Below, piece by piece: positions 23,412 through 30,018 of a stretch of DNA of 64,000 nucleotides; the first letter of the stretch is position 1, and every line of letters starts with the position of its first letter. The notes under the pieces were generated by a model. It was not told where the DNA came from. It made no database searches and was given only the letters and a program-made list of their open reading frames with translations. The position numbers were made by a program, and so were the translations under genes. The stretch is from an uncultured Bacteroidia bacterium (lineage in GTDB: Bacteria > Bacteroidota > Bacteroidia > Bacteroidales > UBA932): assembly GCA_902785575.1 (NCBI GenBank), contig CACZZF010000015.1, positions 1 to 64,000 of the forward strand, given 5' to 3'.

Positions 23412-24302
23412 ATGCCACCATCACATTCCCAACGAATCAGAATATTCAATTCCACTCTGGCGGCCATTCGTCAGGGATGGTACCTCTCCCCTTCCGGCCA
23501 GAAGGTGGAACTTCCCGCGGCTCAAGAGGTTATGTCCGCGGCGAAAATGTACTCTGAGCCGGTGCGGATGATTGTCACGCCCAGTGGCAGCGCAGCCCCC
23601 ATCTCACCCATCCAAACCGAGGTGCGGGTGGAGGACAGCGACTGCGTGCTGGCGGCCAAGCGGCTCATCGACGAGGGATACAATCCGGCGATGCTTAATC
23701 TGGCCGACCTCTACGTGCCCGGCGGCCTGGTTGAGTTCGGCTCCGGAGCGCAGGAGGAGAACCTGTGCCGCCGCAGCAATCTCATCCTCTCGCTATACCA
23801 GTTCTCTCGAAACAGGATCCGGCAATATCCAGACCTGGGCCTTGAACCTGACGGGAACCAGTACCCGATGGACGAGCGGTTCGGAGGAATATACAGCGGC
23901 AAGGTCTCTTTTTTCCGCGGGACTGAGTCGGACGGCTATCCGTTCGAGGACGTAACCTACAATATTCCAGTGATTTCCGTAGCGGCCATAAGCGGTCCTC
24001 GCGTCGATACGGACGGCCTGATGTTCCCCGAGGAGACGGACTTGACGTTGGACAAGATGCGCACTATCTTCCGCATCGGGAAGGCCAACTTCCACGACTC
24101 CCTCGTCCTCTCGGCGATGGGTTGCGGCGCTTTCGCCAATCCCCCGGCACACATAGCGAAGCTCTTCCACCAAGTCATAGAGGAAGATGAGTTCCGGAAT
24201 ATATTCAAACTCATAGATTTCGCTATCATCGACGGCTACCGCACCGGCCTCGCCCACAACCCCGACGGGAACCTCCTCCCCTTCCAAAGGGAGTTCGGAT
24301 AG
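23412..24302 (+). CDS. Microbial-type PARG-like protein (TIGR02452/DUF2263)
   Basis: A 296-residue cytosolic protein with the bacterial poly(ADP-ribose) glycohydrolase/macrodomain-like fold. The signature region reads LNLADLYVPGG, then AQEENLCRRSNL (residues ~96-123): the QEE catalytic block with Glu115/Glu116 is intact, but the usual triple Gly is GG-L here (residue 106). The C-terminal part has SAMGCGAFANPP, typical of macrodomains. Bacterial PARGs remove ADP-ribose chains, often as part of damage or phage-defence responses. Whether the Gly-to-Leu change still allows activity is not known. It lies just upstream of a palindromic repeat pair. Confidence 0.85.
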   Translation: MPPSHSQRIRIFNSTLAAIRQGWYLSPSGQKVELPAAQEVMSAAKMYSEPVRMIVTPSGSAAPISPIQTEVRVEDSDCVLAAKRLIDEGYNPAMLNLADLYVPGGLVEFGSGAQEENLCRRSNLILSLYQFSRNRIRQYPDLGLEPDGNQYPMDERFGGIYSGKVSFFRGTESDGYPFEDVTYNIPVISVAAISGPRVDTDGLMFPEETDLTLDKMRTIFRIGKANFHDSLVLSAMGCGAFANPPAHIAKLFHQVIEEDEFRNIFKLIDFAIIDGYRTGLAHNPDGNLLPFQREFG

Positions 24303-24341
24303 GTGCCCGTTGAGCGACAAAAACGCCTGAATCGTTGCAGC

Positions 24342-24409
24342 AGATTCTTCGCCGTGCTCATAATGACAACGCATTTTGTCATCCTAAGGCGCAAAGCGCC
24401 GAAGGATCT
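24342..24409. repeat. Inverted pair of REP-like palindromes
   Basis: The left unit (24342-24367, AGATTCTTCGCCGTGCTCAT and six more bases) is a diverged inverted copy of the right unit (24378-24409), which reads GTCATCCTAAGGCGC-AAA-GCGCCGAAGGATCT and can form a GGCGC/GCGCC stem. The unit is related to the one inside the hydrolase gene at 17983-18009. The rest of the 24303-24538 gap is low-complexity (repeated ACCGC/CCAAA steps) and holds no gene I can support. Confidence 0.8.
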
Positions 24410-24538
24410 ACCACATCGAGCAATCAAGTCACCAAAACCACAGCAACCGCACAAATAACCGCCAACCGATGCGGTTTAGTCGCCAAAACTGCCCTTACCG
24501 CACCAAAAGCAACCAAACCGTGCGCTGAATAAACCGAA

Positions 24539-25123
24539 CTATTCCGTGAATATCTTGCCGGCGCCCCAGGCTTTGCCGACTACTTTGCCGATCGCCCGGT
24601 AGGTCATTGACGCGGCATCGAAGACGATAGGCTTAAGCTTTCCGAGGTCAACCTTGCCGTCGGTGAGTATAAGCTCATCGGCACTCATATTCACGACCTC
24701 TCCGACTAGGATGCCGTCTTTCAAGCTGACGACTTTGCACTCAAGAGTTAGGGGATAATCGTTGATAATGGGGGCGTCGACATTGGGGCTGGGGGTGACT
24801 GTGAAACCGGCTTTGGCGACCTTGTCGGGGACCTTATTGCCGCTGACAAGGCCGAAGTAGTCGGATTCGGCCACGGTGCATTCGTCAGCGAAACTGACTG
24901 TGAACGCGCCAGTTAGCTCAAGATTTTCAGTTGTCTTGTGCTTGGAGAGGCTGACGACGATCTGCTTGTAGTCGTACTGGCCGGCCCATGCGGCCATCAT
25001 CACGTCGGGGTTGTGGTTTTTGTCCCAGGTGGCGATCATAACGCATGGCTGGGGAGTGGTCACGAGGGCGTGGCCGGGGCCGAAGTTCTTGCGGCCGGGT
25101 ACATTGTTGAAGTCTGCGGGCAT
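24539..25123 (-). CDS. Flavin reductase-family protein
   Basis: A 194-residue cytosolic split-barrel protein of the flavin reductase (DIM6/NTAB) family. Features include ALVTTPQPCVMIATWDKNHN at the FMN face, DVMMAAWAGQ, VVSLSKHKTTENLELTGAFTVSF and a C-terminal GKVVGKAWGAGKIF. Members bind FMN and reduce flavins or act as redox partners. In Bacteroidota this family is often followed or preceded by the small cysteine-containing protein encoded at 25130-25318, as seen here (6-base gap). The exact substrate is unknown. Confidence 0.88.
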   Translation of the reverse strand: MPADFNNVPGRKNFGPGHALVTTPQPCVMIATWDKNHNPDVMMAAWAGQYDYKQIVVSLSKHKTTENLELTGAFTVSFADECTVAESDYFGLVSGNKVPDKVAKAGFTVTPSPNVDAPIINDYPLTLECKVVSLKDGILVGEVVNMSADELILTDGKVDLGKLKPIVFDAASMTYRAIGKVVGKAWGAGKIFTE

Positions 25124-25129
25124 AATAAT

Positions 25130-25318
25130 CTACTGGTATTTCTGGAAGTTATACTTTTCTCTGAGGGCAGCTTTGGTTTCCTCGTCTTGATTGGTGAAAT
25201 AAGCCTTGAAGCCGGGGCAGAAGTTGATGTGCCAGCGCCAGATGCGGCCTAAAACTGATTTCGGGTTCTTGTCGTAGTGAGCCCTGAACTTGCAGTTCTC
25301 GCAAGGGTATTGTGCCAT
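25130..25318 (-). CDS. Small conserved cysteine-containing protein
   Basis: A 62-residue basic protein, MAQYPCENCKFRAHYDKNPK at the start, with a CxxC at 6-9 and a third Cys at 34 in INFCPGFK. The sequence resembles a small family of unknown function that I recognise from Bacteroidales, with the WRWHINFCPG and REKYNFQKYQ elements. It is the first gene of a two-gene unit with the flavin reductase. A metal or Fe-S site is possible, but with only three Cys and one His it is incomplete. The start is ATG at 25318 with a promoter box 30 bases upstream. Confidence 0.75.
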   Translation of the reverse strand: MAQYPCENCKFRAHYDKNPKSVLGRIWRWHINFCPGFKAYFTNQDEETKAALREKYNFQKYQ

Positions 25319-25347
25319 GATTGTGTTGGTATTAGATGTTCAAGAAT

Positions 25348-25355
25348 CAAATATA
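25348..25355 (-). promoter_or_regulatory. -7 box of the small-protein/flavin-reductase unit
   Basis: On the minus strand TATATTTG matches TAnnTTTG exactly, 30 bases before the ATG at 25318. The ~60 bases on the far side show no other feature. Confidence 0.6.
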
Positions 25356-25416
25356 ATAAAACATCGGCAAATCTTGTTGATTTAGTTCCAGATGCGCCGA
25401 GTCCCTCTCATGTGGT

Positions 25417-25947
25417 TCACCGCCTGCGGAACTCCCAAGTGTCGGTGTGACCGTCAGGATAGGTGTAGCTCCAGACCAACTCATCACGGGTCAACAGAGC
25501 CAGGTGGAACTTTGTCTCACGACCGATTCCACCTCTTACACTTTGGATTATCCTGGACGCCAACTCATTCTGGTCAGCGCATCCATCCGCCACGGACTCA
25601 ATTAGTTCCATACGGAAAGACGCTTCGTCGCCTGAGAAATAGAAATCCTCGCCATCCACCCTCCAACGGCTGGGACTGACATAATCGAACACCCATTTGA
25701 CAGTGCCACCGGAGTTCAGATCCACTGTGTAGACCTGCCTGGCGGAATCAATCGCGGTGCCGTCAGGGAAGAAATCCATCGTCCCGGTCTCGTGGACATC
25801 AATATGCCCCTCTTTAATATCGTAGTTCCAACCATGCTCATAGACATAGTTCCCCTCGACCCGAGGAGCCTTATGTCCGCAGGAACAAACGGAATACACA
25901 AGTGCCACCAAAACGAAAGTGGCGAACAATCTGCTTGTCTGACGCAT
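25417..25947 (-). CDS. Lipocalin-like lipoprotein of unknown function
   Basis: A 176-residue lipoprotein (VALVYSVCSCGHK, Cys23 or Cys21). The mature part is beta-rich, with GNYVYEHGWNYD, TMDFFPDGTAID, YTVDLNSGGTVKWVFDYVSP and a C-terminal YTYPDGHTDTWEFRR. The regular strand pattern and the 'new value / expected' layout resemble small lipocalin-like Bacteroidota lipoproteins, but I do not recognise a named family. It is divergent from deoD, each gene having its own -7 box in the 92-base gap. Confidence 0.6.
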   Translation of the reverse strand: MRQTSRLFATFVLVALVYSVCSCGHKAPRVEGNYVYEHGWNYDIKEGHIDVHETGTMDFFPDGTAIDSARQVYTVDLNSGGTVKWVFDYVSPSRWRVDGEDFYFSGDEASFRMELIESVADGCADQNELASRIIQSVRGGIGRETKFHLALLTRDELVWSYTYPDGHTDTWEFRRR

Positions 25948-25967
25948 ATTATCAATTAAGTATCATA

Positions 25968-25975
25968 CAAATATA
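25968..25975 (-). promoter_or_regulatory. -7 box of the lipoprotein gene
   Basis: On the minus strand TATATTTG matches TAnnTTTG exactly, 21 bases before the ATG at 25947. Confidence 0.6.
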
Positions 25976-25999
25976 AGCGGAATTAACCGAAGAAAAAGG

Positions 26000-26007
26000 T
26001 ATATTCG
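26000..26007 (+). promoter_or_regulatory. -7 box of deoD
   Basis: TATATTCG, the C-variant of the -7 consensus seen repeatedly in this window, lies 33 bases before the ATG at 26040. Confidence 0.5.
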
Positions 26008-26039
26008 CGAAAACCACATGCTAAAAAACAACTGAAAAT

Positions 26040-26747
26040 ATGAGCAAGACTCCTACACCACACATCGGCGCCAAAGCCGGAGAAATAGCCGAGACCGTAA
26101 TCATGGCGGGAGATCCACTACGAGTCAAATTCATGGCCGAGAATTATTTGGAGAACCCTGTACAGTTCAACCAGGTCCGCGGCATGCTGGGATTCACCGG
26201 CACCTACAAGGGTCGCCCCGTGAGCGTCATGGGCCACGGCATGGGCATTCCCTCGATAGGAATATACACTTATGAGCTTTACAACTTCTATGGTGTCAAG
26301 ACAATAATCCGCATCGGATCCTCTGGCGCTTACCATAAGGATCTCCACATCGGAGACCTCGTGATCGCCATGGGCGCTTGCACTGACTCCAACTACGGTG
26401 CTCAGTTCGGTCTTCCCGGAACTTTCTGTCCTATAGCTGATTACGGTCTCCTGGTCAAAGCCGTGAACACTTGCGAGGAACTCGGGTACAATTATAAAGT
26501 CGGAAACGTGCTGTCCTCTGACATCTTCTATCACGAGAACCCGCAAACCCAAAAATGGGTCAATATGGGCGTACTGGCAGTCGAGATGGAGGCCGCCGCA
26601 TTATACATGAACGCCGCCCGCTCCGGGAATAAGGCTCTCGCGTTATTCACGATCTCCGACCATCTTATTACCGGCGAGGCGACAACCTCCGAGCAAAGGC
26701 AGAACACCTTCACGAATATGATGGACGTGGCCCTCTCTTTGATCTGA
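26040..26747 (+). CDS. deoD: Purine-nucleoside phosphorylase DeoD
   Basis: A 235-residue protein matching the hexameric bacterial purine-nucleoside phosphorylases in length and sequence: THP-like [20 protein letters not shown] at the start, [34 protein letters not shown] and the catalytic ISDHLITGE block with the key Asp. It splits purine ribo- and deoxyribonucleosides with phosphate into base and sugar-1-phosphate in the cytosol, for salvage. It is transcribed from its own promoter and is followed by the PhzF/ElaA remnant. Confidence 0.95.
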   Translation: MSKTPTPHIGAKAGEIAETVIMAGDPLRVKFMAENYLENPVQFNQVRGMLGFTGTYKGRPVSVMGHGMGIPSIGIYTYELYNFYGVKTIIRIGSSGAYHKDLHIGDLVIAMGACTDSNYGAQFGLPGTFCPIADYGLLVKAVNTCEELGYNYKVGNVLSSDIFYHENPQTQKWVNMGVLAVEMEAAALYMNAARSGNKALALFTISDHLITGEATTSEQRQNTFTNMMDVALSLI

Positions 26748-26765
26748 ACGGTCTAACACACGAAC

Positions 26766-26981
26766 TTGATGATACAATACATCGCAGACGCTTTCACTGT
26801 GCTGGAAGGCATCTCCGCCGCCAAGGAGTTTTTCAAGGCCAGTTCAATCGATCTCGAGGCCCAGGAATATGCGAAAGGTTTTTACGAGCAGGTCGGTTTC
26901 CGCCAATCATCAGCCCCCTTCATATTGGATGGAATCCCACACATCAAAATGACATATTTAAACATCAATAATCATGAATAG
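26766..26981 (+). pseudogene. Chimeric remnant: PhzF-like start joined to ElaA-type GNAT end
   Basis: The 71-codon frame starts MMIQYIADAFT, which matches the N-terminus of PhzF isomerase-like proteins, then changes to EAQEYAKGFYEQVGFR and DGIPHIKM, the C-terminal signature of ElaA-type GNAT acetyltransferases. The catalytic parts of both families are missing. I read this as the scar of a deletion that removed most of two adjacent genes and joined their ends in frame. The end overlaps the start of the flavodoxin gene by eight bases. Confidence 0.65.
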
Positions 26982-27537
26982 AATCCTTATTAGTATCGCG
27001 GCGATCGCTATTATGGGCATCACTTTTACCGCATGTGGTCAAAACAGCAAAAAGAGCGGTAGCGAGGCGACGAAAACACTGGTAGCCTATTTCTCCGCCA
27101 CCGGAACCACCGCGGCCGTGGCTAAAGACCTGGCTGAAGTTACCGAGGCTACGCTCTATGAGATCAAACCCGAGGTCAAGTACACCGCTGAAGACCTTGA
27201 CTGGACCGACAAGACCTCCCGCAGTACCTTGGAGATGCAAGACCGCGGTTCACGCCCCGCTATAATTAAGGACCTGAAGGATGCGGACAATTACGACGTC
27301 ATTTACATCGGCTTCCCAGTCTGGTGGTACACTGCCCCCACCATCATCAACACTTTCATTGAGACCTATGGATTTAAGGATAAGACGGTCATCTTCTTCG
27401 CCACTTCCGGCGGCAGCAGCCTCGAGAAAGCCAATGCCGAATTCAAGGAAGCCTATCCCGAAATCAATTGGAAGGACGGTAAAACCTTGAATAAAGCTTC
27501 TAAAGAAGACATCAAGGCCTGGGTAGACACTCTATAA
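26974..27537 (+). CDS. Flavodoxin-fold lipoprotein
   Basis: A 187-residue lipoprotein (ITFTACGQN, Cys21) with a flavodoxin domain: FMN phosphate loop FSATGTTAAVA, YIGFPVWWYTAPTIINTFIETY and the C-terminal KDGKTLNKAS segment. It belongs to the same broad group as the domain at 15996-17084 but lacks the cyclophilin-like part. Predicted periplasmic FMN electron carrier or reductase. The next gene (8-base gap) encodes a cytosolic flavodoxin-family protein, so the two may work in one redox route across the membrane. Confidence 0.9.
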   Translation: MNRILISIAAIAIMGITFTACGQNSKKSGSEATKTLVAYFSATGTTAAVAKDLAEVTEATLYEIKPEVKYTAEDLDWTDKTSRSTLEMQDRGSRPAIIKDLKDADNYDVIYIGFPVWWYTAPTIINTFIETYGFKDKTVIFFATSGGSSLEKANAEFKEAYPEINWKDGKTLNKASKEDIKAWVDTL

Positions 27538-27545
27538 GTTTTACG

Positions 27546-28166
27546 ATGAAAGTTCTGATTATTAATGGTAGTCCCAGGCGTAATGGGAATACATCAGTTG
27601 CCCTGGCTGAGATTGCCAAGCAGCTGGATAAAAACGGCATAGACAGCGAAATAGTCTGGATCGGCAACAAGCCAATCCGTGGTTGCATCGCCTGCGACCA
27701 GTGCAAGGCGAAGCCAGGCGCCTGTGTATTCAACGATGATATCTGCAACGAGATCAGCGCCAAATACGCTGAGGCGGACGCTTTGATTGTGGGTTCACCT
27801 GTCTATTACGGGCAGCCCAACGGGGCCCTTCTGAGCATCATCCAGCGCTCATTCCATTCGAACGGAAAGAATATTTCCGGCAAACCGGCGGCAGCCGTCG
27901 CGGTATGCCGGCGTGGCGGCTCCACGACGGCGTTTCAGACGCTGAATATGCCATTCCTGATGATGGATATGCCAGTCGTAAGCTCACAGTATTGGAACAT
28001 CGTTTTCGGCCGGGAGCCCGGACAGGCCTCGCTGGATGCCGAAGGATTACAGACCATGCGCGCCTTGGCGAACAACATGGCCTTCTATCTTAAATCCACA
28101 GAGGGGAAGAAGGCTCCAGGACGCGGCGATGAGCCGTGGGAGCCGACGCATTTCATCAGGCCTTAG
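27546..28166 (+). CDS. Flavodoxin-family NAD(P)H-dependent oxidoreductase
   Basis: A 206-residue cytosolic protein of the iron-sulfur flavoprotein/NADPH-dependent FMN reductase group. It has the FMN loop NGSPRRNGNTSVAL (8-21), a cysteine-rich CIACDQCK (45-52) followed by GACVF, the ADALIVGSPVYYGQPNGALLS block and a SSQYWN segment. Such enzymes reduce FMN, quinones or aromatic compounds. The end overlaps the convergent LytTR regulator gene by 11 bases. Confidence 0.88.
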   Translation: MKVLIINGSPRRNGNTSVALAEIAKQLDKNGIDSEIVWIGNKPIRGCIACDQCKAKPGACVFNDDICNEISAKYAEADALIVGSPVYYGQPNGALLSIIQRSFHSNGKNISGKPAAAVAVCRRGGSTTAFQTLNMPFLMMDMPVVSSQYWNIVFGREPGQASLDAEGLQTMRALANNMAFYLKSTEGKKAPGRGDEPWEPTHFIRP

Positions 28167-28863
28167 AGCAAGATTCAAGGTACTCCGCAAAAGCTTGCCT
28201 GAATATCTCTCCCACGGGGAGAGTGACACCATTATCCAATTTGACACTGGTTCTGGACGCCTCAGAAATGTGGCGCAGGGATACTATATAAGAACGGTGA
28301 ATCCGCATGAAATGTCCCGCAGGCAGTTCCTCGACGAGGCGTTTCATGCTATATAGCACAATGACAGGCACTTCCGCATCATCAAGGAATATCTTGACAT
28401 ATTCGCTCATGCTCTCCACATAGATGATCTTGCGGGCATCGATGTTTATCGTACGGTAATCCGCCTTAAAGCGCAAGATCGGATCCTCTTCCTGGGCAGC
28501 CAAAGCAGCCTTCATCTCAAAATGCTCACGAAGCTTTTCGCATGAAGCCATGAACTCATTGAAGCTGAACGGTTTGAGAAGATAGTCAATAGCATTGACC
28601 CGGAAACCTTCCACAGCATACTCCGAATAAGCCGTAGTGAACACCACCGCCGGAGGATCCGGTAACGACTTGATGAATTCCATCCCGCTGAGGTCCGGCA
28701 TATTAATATCCAGGAATACAGCGTCAACCGACTCTAAATGAGGCCTTGCCGCGGCAGCGCTGCTGCATCCGGCAACAAGTGTCAGGAAAGGCACCTTCGC
28801 GATATACATTTCCAACTGGCGCAAAGCCAGAGGCTCATCATCTATGGCCAGGACACGTATCAT
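28156..28863 (-). CDS. LytTR-family response regulator
   Basis: A 235-residue two-domain regulator. The receiver domain (1-~120) has Asp8/Asp9, phospho-acceptor Asp52 in VFLDINMP, Thr/Ser switch in VVFTTAYS and the LKPF Lys. The C-terminal ~100 residues form a LytTR DNA-binding domain (FKADYRTINIDARKIIYVES, FMRIHRSYIVSLRHI, VTLPVGEIFRQ). It is translationally coupled to the sensor kinase gene (four-base overlap) and is its likely partner. The target genes are unknown; the divergent lipoprotein at 30019 is a candidate. Confidence 0.92.
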   Translation of the reverse strand: MIRVLAIDDEPLALRQLEMYIAKVPFLTLVAGCSSAAAARPHLESVDAVFLDINMPDLSGMEFIKSLPDPPAVVFTTAYSEYAVEGFRVNAIDYLLKPFSFNEFMASCEKLREHFEMKAALAAQEEDPILRFKADYRTINIDARKIIYVESMSEYVKIFLDDAEVPVIVLYSMKRLVEELPAGHFMRIHRSYIVSLRHISEASRTSVKLDNGVTLPVGEIFRQAFAEYLESCSKA

Positions 28864-29864
28864 GACAGTTGGATTTCAGGTTGTGAAGGAATAGCCATCA
28901 GCACATCATATCTGCCGGAGTTCTCATCAATGGAAAGCGTATATGAATTGCCGTACAGCAATGCCATCCGTTTCCTGATATTCTCCAAACCGAGGCCGTG
29001 CCGCTCATCCCCCTCGACAGGATGGATGGAGTTGGAGCACAGGAAAACAACCTTATTCTCCTGCCTTTCCACTTTGATACGGATGAACGAATCGGCCGAA
29101 TAGCTTACGCCATGTTTGAAAGCGTTCTCAACAAAGGAAGCCATCACCAATGGAGGCACACTCACCCCGCTCCGATCCTCAGGGAAGATAGTCTCGATAT
29201 GGACGGAATCTTCAGGATAACGAAGCCGCATAAGCGATATGAAGTGCTCAATAAAGTCCAGTTCCTTCGACAGCGGAATTGTGGGCGAATCTCCCTCATA
29301 TAGGAGTATTCGCATCATTTTCGAAAACTCCTCTATGCTCTCCTTCGCTTTCTCCGGGTCGATATCCACAAGCGCGTGAATATTATTGAGAGTGTTCATG
29401 AAGAAATGAGGATTGATCTGATACCGAAGAGATTCCAGCCTCTGGCTCAGGTTTTCGGCCTGCAATTCCTTCATCCTTCGTTCCTCTCGTTTGGATTCAA
29501 TATAGAAATATATACCCAGATCCGCTCCGATAAGAAGAACACCCATGATCAATCTCATTATCTCCGGCCGTAGCGGTCTCTGCCCCTTACCTTTAGGCTG
29601 GTTCCGGTGTCCGGGTAAAGGGTCTCTATTCGGTTCCGGCCGTGGTTCCCGGTCTCTGATAAAAGGCGGAGGAGCCTGTTCTGTCCGCCACCGCTGAGAT
29701 GGAGGAACGCCGGGACGTCCCGCGGGAGAAAGAGTCCAAACACCGAACAAGACGAGAAGCAAAGACAAGAGCCCTATATAAAGCGGAAGCTTCTTCCTGA
29801 TAAGGGGTGTCAGGAGGAAATGATGCGCCAGAACGAGCAGAATAAATGGCAATAGGGTCTTCAT
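28860..29864 (-). CDS. LytS/YehU-type sensor histidine kinase
   Basis: A 334-residue membrane kinase of the His_kinase (PF06580) type. The ATG at 29864 gives an N-terminus with two membrane segments, then a Pro/Arg-rich linker (~60-100, with APPPFIRDREPRPEPNRD), a third segment and a cytosolic part with the phosphorylated His in YQINPHFFMNTLNNIHAL and an ATPase domain (VPPLVMASFVENAFKHG, HGLGLENIRKR). The long Pro-rich linker is unusual. It pairs with the LytTR regulator downstream. The signal sensed is unknown. Confidence 0.9.
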   Translation of the reverse strand: MKTLLPFILLVLAHHFLLTPLIRKKLPLYIGLLSLLLVLFGVWTLSPAGRPGVPPSQRWRTEQAPPPFIRDREPRPEPNRDPLPGHRNQPKGKGQRPLRPEIMRLIMGVLLIGADLGIYFYIESKREERRMKELQAENLSQRLESLRYQINPHFFMNTLNNIHALVDIDPEKAKESIEEFSKMMRILLYEGDSPTIPLSKELDFIEHFISLMRLRYPEDSVHIETIFPEDRSGVSVPPLVMASFVENAFKHGVSYSADSFIRIKVERQENKVVFLCSNSIHPVEGDERHGLGLENIRKRMALLYGNSYTLSIDENSGRYDVLMAIPSQPEIQLS

Positions 29865-29879
29865 CCACAATTCTTTTTA

Positions 29880-29887
29880 CAAAAATA
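29880..29887 (-). promoter_or_regulatory. -7 box of the LytS/LytTR operon
   Basis: On the minus strand TATTTTTG fits TAnnTTTG exactly, 16 bases before the ATG at 29864, implying another very short leader. Confidence 0.55.
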
Positions 29888-30018
29888 CTACCTTTTTCAA
29901 ACAAATCGCAGGCATTCGTTGAAGAACTCACGGCGTTCGTTGAATACCTGTCTTAGAGGGGTGGATATGGTTTATAATTTGCCTCGCGAAGTTCCATGTT
30001 CACTAAAATCAGTTCTAT

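Noticed and set aside
23793..24374. Minus-strand frame opposite the PARG-like gene
   Set aside because: It lies antisense to a recognised protein and has no family features.
24335..24532. Plus-strand 65-codon frame in the gap after the PARG-like gene
   Set aside because: It runs through the palindromic repeat and low-complexity sequence and has no family similarity.
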